Part shown: positions 55,104 to 64,000 of the stretch, piece by piece | Position numbering within the stretch: the stretch's first letter is position 1 | Layout: the number at the start of each line of letters is the position of its first letter | NCBI GenBank assembly: GCA_904066235.2 | Contig: CAJFCV020000003.1 | Coordinates: 9,610,001 to 9,674,000, forward strand | Origin: Bursaphelenchus xylophilus | Lineage: Eukaryota; Nematoda; Chromadorea; Rhabditida; Aphelenchoididae | Reading direction: 5' to 3' | Length of the DNA: 64,000 nucleotides | Notes under the pieces: generated by a model | Seen by the model: the letters and a program-made list of their open reading frames with translations, nothing else | Told to the model about the DNA's origin: nothing | Databases searched by the model: none | Translations under genes and position numbers: made by a program

Positions 55104-57679
55104 TCAGGCCGTCTCCGCGGACGTGGCCAATTTGCTCGGCGCAACTTTCAATGGCTGGGTCTTGATGTTCTTCGAAATCCATTCCATTCCTTCCTAAAGG
55201 AAAAAATTAGATTTTAATCTAGTGTAAAATACGGTCTCTTTTGATGAAAATTCTTTATTATGCAGCTCTAGGAAGACTTTTCAAAGACCCGTGTCAGTTG
55301 ATAACAAACATAGCGGACTTGCCTTTACACCTTCTCCGGTTAGTGCTGAACATGATTGGATTTGCCATATCCTGTCCCTGGACATGTTCAGCAACTGCAT
55401 TCCTTCAGCGATTTCGCTACCAGTGGCGGCGTTTAGGAGGTCCTGAAAGTAAAATTTGTTGAAAAATTTAATTTTTGGTGGCTTACAAGGGAAGTACCCC
55501 AAGTGCGACGTTCAGATTTTCTTTAAATTTTGCACACACGTCGGGCATAGATTAAATATCAATTCCTGCAAGGTTTAGCTCGCGCTTTGCAGCGCCGTCG
55601 AGATATTGAACGATCTTTGCCGCCGAGAGAGTACGCTAAACGCGGAGAGCGGTTAGAGAGAAAAACACCTTTTGGCCATAACTTTGCCAGTTTCGGGCGG
55701 AAAAAATTGATTTTTTGTGGAAACATTACTCTCTACGGTAGAAATAGGCATGAAACTTTTCGTGCCAAAGTTCAGCAAAAAATGTTAAAATTTCGCCAAC
55801 TTTCGACCAAAAAATCTCGGCTGTTTCTGCAAAGCGCGAGCTGGGATTACCGCATATTTTTTAGAAAAAAATATTCTAAATTTGTACCAAGTTTCATAAA
55901 ATTTGAGCGTCGCACTTGGGGTACTTCCCCTGTTAGTGCAAAGGAATATTTTTTTTATTTTTTCCGAGCTGCGCCCATGCTTAACCCAGGACATTTTTTG
56001 AAATTTGGACAAAAAAATTAATAGTTTGACTTTTTTACAAAAAAAAATTTTTTTTTTGATTTCCATTTTCTCACCTGTTTATTGGCAAAAATGAGAACCG
56101 GGACATTCTTCAACTTCTCCTCTTCCAATAACTCCGATAGTTCCTAAAAACAAAATATCAAAATCTTATGCAACGAATACGTATGCTGACCTACCAAGGC
56201 CGTTTCATCGAACCGTTTCTTGTCCGTACTGTCAATCACGTAGATCTGAAAATATTTTTTTTCGTTTTTCAAATATTACAACAACTTTTTTTCGTTTTTT
56301 AAATATTACAAGTCTTTTTTAAAGATTACCAAAACGTCCGTATTATCAAAGTAATTTTTCCAATAAGGGCGAATTTTTCGCTGTCCGCCTATATCCCATA
56401 CATTCAACTTGACGTTGTCGGCCATTACACTTTTGATATTGAAGCCCTAAAAAATTGAAAATTACACTCCAAAGTTTATTGCAAAGTCATTGTTGTTATG
56501 CAAAAAAAAACGCTACCTGAGTCGGTGTTATATGCGTCACATCTTCCGAGGCCAACTTCTTGAGGATCGTTGTTTTTCCGGCGTTGTCTAGACCTGAAAA
56601 TTAATGCGTAAACTGATGGACTATGTGGTTGAAAAAAGAAACATTGTTGCCGGAAATTAAAAACGGCACTTAGGTCAAGATAAGTAACCAAGAGACTAGA
56701 CGCCGTAGGGTCTGTTTCTACCGGCTTTTTTGGTTGAACGAGGGCTCTATTTTTTATTTACCGCAATTTCTTAAGGCTTGGTGTTATGCTGAATCTTGTC
56801 TTTGCGCTGCTTTCTGTGCACGTTCACTGGGTGCAAATACCGAACGCAACAAACCTTAGTTTCCGTTGGAAGATAATATTTGCGATTTACACCGAAATCT
56901 ACGGTCATGACTGGTCGCAGGCAGATTTTTAAAGCAGATTTTTGTGAGGATAGGCTAGCCCAGGCAGTTAGATGTTGCGAATTAAGTTTATTAGTGCATA
57001 AATGGCTTGAATAGTTACCATAAGGTCAGACAGTGTTTTTTCATTTTTCGAAAAAAAACTTCCATAACTTTAGTCGATGAATTCCATAGATTCATATTCT
57101 AATCAGTACCAGGAACTTGCCACTGCGAAATTTCTATTATACTACGTAGATTACGGGTGGAAAATCGTAATTCTAATAGGAAAGTGTCGGCTGCCCGGAA
57201 AGTGGTTGCCCGCAAGTGCCGCGACGCCCCAGCTAAATGCGGATTAGGGTAGCCATTTAGGGTCACCGCCAAGTCAAGCACGATAAAGCTCATAGTGGCA
57301 CGCTCGGTATTTGCAACTCTATAGTGGCACCGTTGTCACGCAAAGCCAAAATCGTGTAATGCAAAAAAGGTTTCTTCCCCAAACCCCCATTTCCCAATTG
57401 CCCAAATTTATGTGCCAATGGCAAAGAGCACCCTAACAATAAGAATAGCTTGTTCATTATGAAAAAATTGATATAAAATGACATACCAAGCAGCAAAATC
57501 CTCAGCTCTCTTCCTTGTTGGTTCTTGAACTTCTTCAAAATGTTTAGCAAGCCCTGAAGTGAGCGCTTAATGAATATTACATCGTAATACGAATTTTACA
57601 ATAATTTTTTTGAAAGTAAAACAGCTCGCTCTGAATGCCAATTCCTATAAAATACGAAGCAAAAATCGAAACTCACCAT
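55104..57679 (-). CDS. arl-3: ARL3 small GTPase
   Basis: Eight minus-strand exons join in frame: 57679-57677 (the ATG alone), 57553-57487, 56593-56517, 56446-56330, 56245-56195, 56143-56075, 55442-55323 and 55193-55104. The product is 197 residues. G boxes are GLDNAGKTT (24-32), the effector region [34 protein letters not shown] and CSALTGEG. The N-terminus [10 protein letters not shown] matches the amphipathic helix of ARL3. This GTPase releases lipidated cargo from UNC119 and PDE6-delta carriers at the cilium. Two oddities: the first coding exon contributes only the start codon, and the last intron (55322-55194) uses a GC donor (AAG|GCAAGT). The C-terminus extends about 15 residues beyond the usual end ([19 protein letters not shown]). 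Confidence 0.95.
55486..55932. mobile_element. MITE with CAGGGGAAGTACCCC termini, TTA-flanked, in an ARL3 intron
   Basis: The left end CAAGGGAAGTACCCCAAGTG... (55486) and right end ...CACTTGGGGTACTTCCCCTG (55932) are inverted repeats of about 40 bp, each flanked by TTA (55483-55485 and 55933-55935). A 3 bp TTA/TWA duplication suggests a PIF/Harbinger-type origin, but this is tentative. The body contains the GAGAGAGTACGCTAAACGCGGAGAGCGGTTAGAGAG core found at about ten other places in the window. It is the only complete copy I can delimit. It lies between ARL3 exons 6 and 7. Confidence 0.75.
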
Positions 57680-59045
57680 TTCTGACTTCCGTTGAGCAGC
57701 GCCGGTGGAATGTTTTCTAATCTGTCATCGCTCACCGAAATGTGGGCAATTTTAATCCGCTCTTAATAAAGAAAACGGCCAAAAGATCGGGAGCCTGTAA
57801 CACGCCAAACTCTTTCGAATGCCCCCCGGTTACTATGGTAATATCCGTTGATGGCCTTGTAGCCGGCTTTTTCGTCGGAACAAAACGTTTTTTTCGGAGT
57901 TTAGAAAAGGCCAAATTAATGGCAGGCCACGTGGCTGGAAACATGCATGCAGATTTAATATGTATCAGTCAAATCATCATGAAATTAGACGTATGAAAAA
58001 AGGGGTTTCAATTTATTCATAAATTAAAAAAATATTATGGGTAAAGTGCACTGGATGGATGATTATTTCATATCTGTCGGGAGAAGATCGTTGAAAGTGT
58101 TGCTGAGTATTCCGTGGAAGACTTGGAAGGGACAGGCATGAACTTGTTTAGTCATCAAAGTAAGAGTCCGTCTGATCGAATTGAATTTTGTTTGTTGGGG
58201 CTGAAAAAATATAATTACAGCGAGAAAAGAGAAATCGTATTTTACCAAGACTTGTTGAGGGATTTATCCGATTTTTCAATACAAAAAAACGGCGATTTAT
58301 GTTTTTGGTATGTAGAAAAATATCAATTTACAGCGCTATGTTAAACAACTCGGACTGCCAATTGAAAAATAAATTCCGTGCGAACTCTGTACAACAAGAT
58401 CTGTACAACCAAACTGTCTATATAACAAAAAATTTCAGAGGTCCCAAAAAAGTCATTTTACGCCAAAATGAAACTGGTCTCTTGTGTGTACAGCAATACG
58501 AAAACACTTTGGAATACCTCAAAAAACGGGATCGGTTCCCAAATTTTGCCTCAACGGATGGCAAACAGTCTGATTGGCTTCGAAAGATCTTAAAGCCTTA
58601 CAAGAAGCTGGACTCTGAATTCACTGGAAATGTCTAACTTGGTAAATCTAGAGCTCTTCCAAATGTTTTTCTACCAGTTCAACTTTATTGCTTACAAAAA
58701 TTCCGCATTGCAAAGAAAGTATGAACTAAATTTCGATGAAATTAAAAAGGGAATAGAAAAATTATGCGTTAAAAACGTGAAGAAAACATGGATTCTGTAC
58801 TTGAAAGCATGTGTTCGAAATCATCTCTTATTTTTTTAAAGATTGCAATTTCTTTGCTGATTTTTCTAACGGACTTTGACTTTTTATGTATGTCTACGAG
58901 CTCTACTCTTTTCTCTGTTCCACACCACAAAACTTTATCACCGCCAAAATTACTATGCAAAATCTCTTGGTGCAATTTCCTCGCCCTTCTCAAACGTCAC
59001 CAAAACTTCCCAAAAAACGGCTCGTATTTCATTCGAAAGGCAAAC
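57680..59045. other. Unresolved region with several short open frames on both strands
   Basis: Plus-strand frames at 58114-58344, 58299-58637 and 58630-58839 read like protein in places (DRIEFCLLGLKKYNYSEKRE and YENTLEYLKKRDRFPNF). They lie in different frames, and I could not find donor/acceptor pairs that join them. A CTCTGTACAACAAGATCTGTACAACC repeat block at 58384-58411 lies among them. This may be a degraded gene or a transposon interior. No product is assigned. Confidence 0.25.
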
Positions 59046-59049
59046 ATAC

Positions 59050-60433
59050 CATAGAACGGGTCGTGCTGTACAATGTAGATCTCAGGCAGCTGCTCTTTCG
59101 CTCTGGTTTTCCTGCTTTTACAACCAAAAGTTAGCTGAAAAATTGTAACTTATGATGAGTTATAAGGAGACTCAAAAATCCAAAAAAAAAAAATAATTAC
59201 CCATTCGCTGAGAGTTTGTAACATAATCGATGGCTAAAGTCGGCGTCTTTAAGGCCCCTTAAACTGGCTCGAATTTCGGGGACACAACTCTCAGGGCGGC
59301 CGGGGGAAAATAATCGGAACCGGAGTCGCAAAAAAAAAGTCAACGGAACGTTTTTATTTCGGATTGCCTCCAATTTCTATAACAATGTTTTTGATCCGCG
59401 GAACGGAACAGGTGTCCGCCGAACCAAGATTTTATGGAGATTTTATGTTAAGACACTTGGAAACAAGGGGCATAAATCAGAATTGGGTCAGATGGATCGA
59501 AATTTGGAATCGGAAAAAGGGCTAATGGACTTTACAGTAGGAGATGGAATGAAGATAAAAATAGACAAAATGGAAGAAAATATGTTATTTTAAGGAAACA
59601 CAAGGCAATTTATAAATGCATATTTTATGAAATTCCTAGGCAATTACGTTATGGATTGAAAATCCAGTAGATCCTCTGTTCAAAAAACTTCCGTGCAATG
59701 CCAACACATAGCCAGAAATTTCAAACGACACAACGTAAGGGTCAGTTTAGGCCAAAATGGACAAGCCTTCTGTCTCCTCAACAAGTTTTTAGGGGCTGGC
59801 AAAGCCGATGGATGGTCGACGGACGCTCGGCGAAGACTCGGCGGAGGCTTGGGGAAGACCTGCAATATGACGACTCTTTCTAATTTTAGCTATTATTAAC
59901 GTTAGCTTTCGTTACCCAGAGTTATTGTAATATTATTAGATAAGCAAAAATTATTTGGTCTTTTACGATTCCTTGTACTGAATTTTACTGTATCACACAG
60001 CATTCCGAACTTTTTTCGCCGCCGATCGGTGTCGAAAAAAAATGAAAAATCGACAGAGGGGTATGCATTTTTTTTGTGTTGCCGGCTATATCAGTCAACA
60101 GAATTTCTTGCATAAAAATCAGAGTAAAATATCTATGCAAATTTCAAACGCATGTCTTGATGAAAAAGCGTTTCGCGGTTGGCTTTATTCGCCGCGTCTT
60201 TTCTTTATTTCTCTCCGCAATGAAACCGCTCTCTTCCCTCTCGCCCGAATGCGAGACCCATTTCTTTTCCGATCGCCTTTCCTGACCCCTTCCTCTTCTC
60301 CATGGCTCATAAACTTACCTGGCTGGGAGAGCGGCACGATCAAGAAGGTGTCGCCTCCACGGTGAGGCCCTCCCATTGCACTTTTGGGACGGGTTGACCT
60401 GTGTGGCAGCTCCGAGTTGGGGTTGGCCAACAG
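59050..60433 (-). CDS. Candidate two exons of an unrecognised minus-strand gene
   Basis: An exon at 60433-60319 lies between a TTTAG acceptor and a GTAAGTTT donor. It encodes LLANPNSELPHRSTRPKSAM, then GGPHRGGDTFLIVPLSQPG. In matching phase a second exon at 59111-59050 (AAAAGCAG acceptor, GTATGT donor) adds KPERKSSCLRSTLYSTTRSM. Both are GC-richer than their surroundings. The Ser/Arg/Thr-rich peptide has no domain I recognise. I found neither a convincing first exon with a start codon upstream nor a definite last exon. One option is a short final exon at about 58998 ending KGEEIAPRDFA then stop. Treat as a partial, low-confidence model. Confidence 0.3.
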
Positions 60434-60439
60434 CTAAAT

Positions 60440-62020
60440 TTTTGCGTTTGGAGTCTCCGGGCTCCCTATATCGTTGAAATTGAGAGATTCAGCATAAATA
60501 TGACATAAAAAACAAGCATTTTGAAGAATTTGATGACATACCTTATACAGAATATTATTTTTTGTGGGGTGGTTTAATTTGTAGAGGCAAGTATTGGAGG
60601 AATGCAATAATTTACGTCAAGGAAAAGATGTGTTTTTGGGAGTGTTATAACGTCAGGCTCTTGTGCCGTAGAGAGATGATGCTGGTGCGGATAAAAGGCT
60701 CATATCGAGCTCTATGTATATGAAGCACCATGAAAACAGGCCGAACAAAATTCGAGGAGATAGAGGTGATCATTTTTTTAGAAGTATAAATTAAACCTCA
60801 GTTTAAACTGATGCAGTAATTGTGTACCTTGGTCATTTGCAAGAATTGGTTCTCTTTTTTGCATTCATCGCCCCTCAATTAATCACATTTTAGTATCTTG
60901 TTTACACTGAACTCTCAACCCCATGGCTTGCCGTTATGACAAATCTTTTCATTCGTTATAAATCGCCATGCCATTTTTCACTTTTCCTTTCCTATCAAAA
61001 AACGAAAACGCTCTGACCCCGATTTTGGGTTCGAAAAACAAAAAAACGAAAATGAAAATATATATGATGATGGTAAAAGCGCCCCGTATCTTTGGGGTGT
61101 TATAAAGTTATAAAGTTTTTTTGTTCGCTCTGCTGATCTGCGGCGCCGTAAGCCGGCTTTTATGATTTTTGATATCCGTGTTTGCGGGCGGAGAGGGGTA
61201 ATTTGGGAGATTGACCCTTTGTGAGATAAAATTTTCTTCTTCGTTACTGTATTTTTGAGCGGTCGGGAAAGGTAGTTTGCCTGGTAATTTTGGTATCTAT
61301 AGATGACGTGCATAGCACTAAGGCTTGAAGCGTAAAAATTAAATTTCTTGATTTTTCGCTTGGGTTTTGCAGGGAAATCAACGATATTTAAAGTGAACTG
61401 CCACCTATTTGACATTTTTTGAAAATTATCAATATTTTTGAAGAGTAAATGTGTCTTTTCAATAAAAAATGAGGATTTTCCTCAGGAAAAGCTTATGAAT
61501 TAAAACTTCGTTGTCCCGTTCCAACCCTCCAATATCATCTTTCTTGATTTGCAAATATACCTCTGGCCCAGTCTCAGCGGACCGTGATAATAAGGACCCA
61601 AAACATTGTATGTTTTTTGTATAGACTTGGTCGGACATTTGGAGAAAAATATAATAACAAGATCTGAGTACCACGCCTGGAGCACTTGTTCGTTTAGCTC
61701 CAACTTTGTCATTAAATCTCTCATTTTGCAACCTCTTCATTCATGTCTGCACTCTCAACCTGGTCGCTTTTTATATCGTATTTTGGGGGTACTTTTAGTA
61801 TGCTAGCCACCTTTGACCGTCTCTCGACGATTAATTTGCAAAATTTGGAGCTTGTTTCGGAGCTTGTTTGCCCTTTTTTATCTTCTTTTCACCTCTTTCA
61901 AACCTAAATTTTGAGTTTGAATCTTTTTCGAATTTCTTCCCAGGGGCGTAGCTATGTCTCTGTTTCTTCACGTGACGTATTTTACAATTTTACTTTCTTT
62001 CCTTTTGAAAAATAATTTTT
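60440..62020. other. Gene-poor interval upstream of the last gene
   Basis: No exon is firmly supported. An intronless minus-strand frame at 61740-61459 (93 codons, with an internal ATG giving MSDQVYTKNIQCFGSLLSRS) is the best candidate but has no recognisable family. An exact CGTATTTTAC lies at 61976-61985, 37 bp before the acceptor of the next gene. Confidence 0.3.
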
Positions 62021-62025
62021 AGGCA

Positions 62026-64000
62026 ATGATGTTACTCCTAGCATCATTACTCCTCCTTTTTCATCATGGCTTCTCCGAGATTCCTCAATCCGAAGAAGCC
62101 GACCTCAATATTGATGACAAAACTTTCCGTGAGCTTGAAGGATTTCACACGTTTGCCATGTCCGTTCTGCATGAAGAACGGAATGCAGAAAGAGATCGTT
62201 TGATCAAGCTCATGGAAAAAGATGAAGAGAATTTAGAGCCTTCCGAGATCTACAACTCCTATCGAAGATTGGCCGATCTTTACAGAGTCTATCAAAAAGA
62301 AGGCAAAGATGTTGCTGAGCTCAAAAAAGACGATCTTCCCTTGAGGGTAAGAGCTCTACTCTTGCTTGATTATGGAATAAATGAGGAGTCGAGTAGCACT
62401 CTAAACGAGGATCATGTCTTCGACAAGCTGAAGGAGATCCTCACCAGCGATTTGCCATTATCTTGGCTTCCTCAAAACGTCAGCGAAGAAAGTGCGGAGG
62501 CTAGAGAGTTCGTCATGTCCAAGTTTTTGGACTCTTTTGCGCAGAAGTTGCGAGAACAGCGAAGAAATCCGGAAACTTTTCCGATTAACAAGCTGGATTA
62601 CGTCATTCCATCGGAGATCCGGGCCAAATTGATTGAGGATCCCGGATTCTCCCCTGAAGTATATCATTTACTCAATTACGACGGGGCTTTCAACGAGTCT
62701 GTGGCCAAAACTCTGAAAAAAATTCAAGATCAACGAGCCGATATTGAGGTTGTTGATCTAAATAAAGAGTCAGAAGAGATGTTAAGACGCCGAGCGATGC
62801 CCAAATGGAAGCCAAAGGGAAAAACCGACGCTCTTATTCCCGAATCTCGTTCTGTAGGTCAAGACGAAGTCACAGAGATGTTCAAAGAGCGGCTCAGTAA
62901 GCTGAGAGAGGAGCAAAATGCCTTGGAGGAGAAGAAGAATGAGTTGCCTAAGGCCAAAAGACCAGAGATTAGGGTGAAAAGAGACGTTGATCCGACTTTA
63001 AGGTCAAAAAGAGATTTAAATTTGAAGGTACGAGCCAGAAGACATGAGATCAGCAAGCATCGCGGGTTCATTGTTGAGGAGAAAGTTCATCAAGAAAACG
63101 CCACCGCCTTAGGCGATATTGAGGAGACTCCGCTGCACAATGAAGAGGCTCACAAGATTGTTCCTAGATCTGCTCAAACGGAGATTTTTGGACATATCAT
63201 TAAGAAACGGGAGGCAAAAATTGATGAGAAGTCGCAGGGCTTGAAATCCCTCAAAAAGGATCCACGAGAAATCCTAGTATCTCCTGAATATCAGCAAGCG
63301 CAGGAGCAGTTCTATGGCAAAGAAGAACGTCTGATCAAGCAGATCATCAATGAGCTCAGCCTCTCAGAAGATGATGTGGTCGACATTGACAACGATCCGA
63401 AAGAAAAGATGGAGACTTTGCTTGACGTAAAAACTCTTTACAACCTCGACGATCCGGTTGATTTCCCCGCCAAGCCCTCGGAAAAAGAGTTGGATGAGGA
63501 GATGTTGAGAAAAGAGCTGCTTCAGGATTACTATGACAAAGTGGATGCCAAATTGAGGATTGAGTTCACAGCTAGACAACAGCAAAAGAGGCTGAAGTAT
63601 TTGGAAGAGCAGTGGCAGTTGATCCGGGAGAAAAAAAAGACGATGAAAGTGGAGGAGATCTTGAAGTCTCCGGATGTTGTAACTTTAGTCTATCGGAACG
63701 CAACATCGCAAAATTCGAACAGAAGTACTGCCAAGAGCTTGCCAAATAACCCTCATATTAATCAAGAGAATATTGGCAAGAGTGATGGTCAAGAAGCATC
63801 TGAAAATTTGACGACATCAACAGCCAACAGTGATGTCCCAAGTACTCCAAAATCTCAGCAGATCATGGCCAATCCGGATGACATTTCGATCAACGGTGAC
63901 TTAGTTGACGGAAGCATTGCTGATAGTAAAATCGAAGGCTCGGCGGACATGCCATTGTCATCAATTCCTATTGCGGACACACATGAGATCAAGGAGAATA
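62026..64000 (+). CDS. Secreted, highly charged coiled-coil-like protein, incomplete at window end
   Basis: One uninterrupted frame runs from ATG 62026 to the last base, at least 658 codons without a stop; the 3' end lies beyond the window. Residues 1-18 are a signal peptide (MMLLLASLLLLFHHGFSE). The rest is rich in Glu, Lys, Asp and Leu, with long predicted-helical stretches (MFKERLSKLREEQNALEEKK and RQQQKRLKYLEEQWQLIREK). Basic cleavage-like sites occur at about residues 317-319 and 327-329 (RVKRDV and RSKRDL) and at IIKKRE. From about residue 565 it becomes Ser/Thr/Asn-rich. I recognise no family. It could be a proprotein or extracellular matrix/granule protein. A GGGTAAGAG at 62346 could act as a donor but reading continues openly. 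TTTTTAG ends three bases before the ATG, supporting this start. Confidence 0.75.
   Translation, partial: MMLLLASLLLLFHHGFSEIPQSEEADLNIDDKTFRELEGFHTFAMSVLHEERNAERDRLIKLMEKDEENLEPSEIYNSYRRLADLYRVYQKEGKDVAELKKDDLPLRVRALLLLDYGINEESSSTLNEDHVFDKLKEILTSDLPLSWLPQNVSEESAEAREFVMSKFLDSFAQKLREQRRNPETFPINKLDYVIPSEIRAKLIEDPGFSPEVYHLLNYDGAFNESVAKTLKKIQDQRADIEVVDLNKESEEMLRRRAMPKWKPKGKTDALIPESRSVGQDEVTEMFKERLSKLREEQNALEEKKNELPKAKRPEIRVKRDVDPTLRSKRDLNLKVRARRHEISKHRGFIVEEKVHQENATALGDIEETPLHNEEAHKIVPRSAQTEIFGHIIKKREAKIDEKSQGLKSLKKDPREILVSPEYQQAQEQFYGKEERLIKQIINELSLSEDDVVDIDNDPKEKMETLLDVKTLYNLDDPVDFPAKPSEKELDEEMLRKELLQDYYDKVDAKLRIEFTARQQQKRLKYLEEQWQLIREKKKTMKVEEILKSPDVVTLVYRNATSQNSNRSTAKSLPNNPHINQENIGKSDGQEASENLTTSTANSDVPSTPKSQQIMANPDDISINGDLVDGSIADSKIEGSADMPLSSIPIADTHEIKEN

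Noticed and set aside
58769..58993. Minus-strand frame ending IAIFKKIRDDFEHMLSSTES
   Set aside because: Composition is suggestive, but it lacks an in-phase acceptor to the candidate exon at 59050 and overlaps plus-strand open frames.
61459..61740. 93-codon intronless minus-strand frame upstream of the secreted protein gene
   Set aside because: Possibly coding but unsupported: no acceptor near its ATG, no family, and a second overlapping frame is equally open.
1..64000. CRISPR array, rRNA, SL RNA or 5S clusters
   Set aside because: I looked for regularly spaced direct repeats and for recognisable rRNA or spliced-leader sequence and saw none. The window is eukaryotic, so CRISPR is not expected.

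Overview
This window looks like nematode nuclear DNA. The genes are intron-rich, and many introns are only 37-70 nt long with a TTTCAG-type 3' splice site. Several start codons sit 3-14 nt behind an AG acceptor that has no upstream coding exon, which is what spliced-leader trans-splicing leaves. The intergenic DNA is AT-rich and full of short inverted-repeat transposons. I cannot name the species. Exon structures below were joined by hand from reading frame and splice signals; no database search was run.

Layout: a CRAL-TRIO/GOLD lipid-transfer-like gene (44-4085, +) is followed by a 944 bp near-perfect palindrome and a TTAA-flanked element. Next comes a short CLASP-type microtubule regulator (8576-13166, +). 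A 12 kb gene-poor stretch (13.2-25.5 kb) holds nested DNA transposons and one tRNA-Met. A calmodulin-like EF-hand gene (25579-26877, +) converges on an unrecognised Pro/Arg/Glu-rich gene (27638-28965, -). After a 3.8 kb gap three minus-strand genes lie close together: a degenerin/ENaC channel with a roughly 410-residue Ser/Thr mucin-like insert (32812-38198), a PRPP-synthetase-associated protein (38712-40974) and a 94-residue achaete-scute-like bHLH factor (41280-42749). Then come a myosin essential light chain (44055-45214, +), an RNA helicase A/DHX9 orthologue (47572-54790, +) and, convergent with it, ARL3 (55104-57679, -). A poorly resolved interval (57.7-62.0 kb) has two candidate minus-strand exons. 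The window ends inside a large secreted, charged, coiled-coil-like protein (62026 onward, +).

The genes are mostly unrelated housekeeping, muscle, neuronal and ciliary functions; I see no pathway cluster. What is most unusual is repetitive. The decamer GTAAAATACG/CGTATTTTAC occurs exactly 20 times in 64 kb, most often just upstream of 3' splice sites. A sister motif, CTAGTGTAATATAA, also lies in introns. One repeat family carries many GCACAGTGC/GCACGGTGC near-palindromes, and a second dispersed family is inserted at about ten places. Two related Tc1/mariner-like elements with about 240 bp terminal repeats carry a decayed helix-turn-helix (DUF4817-like) reading frame.
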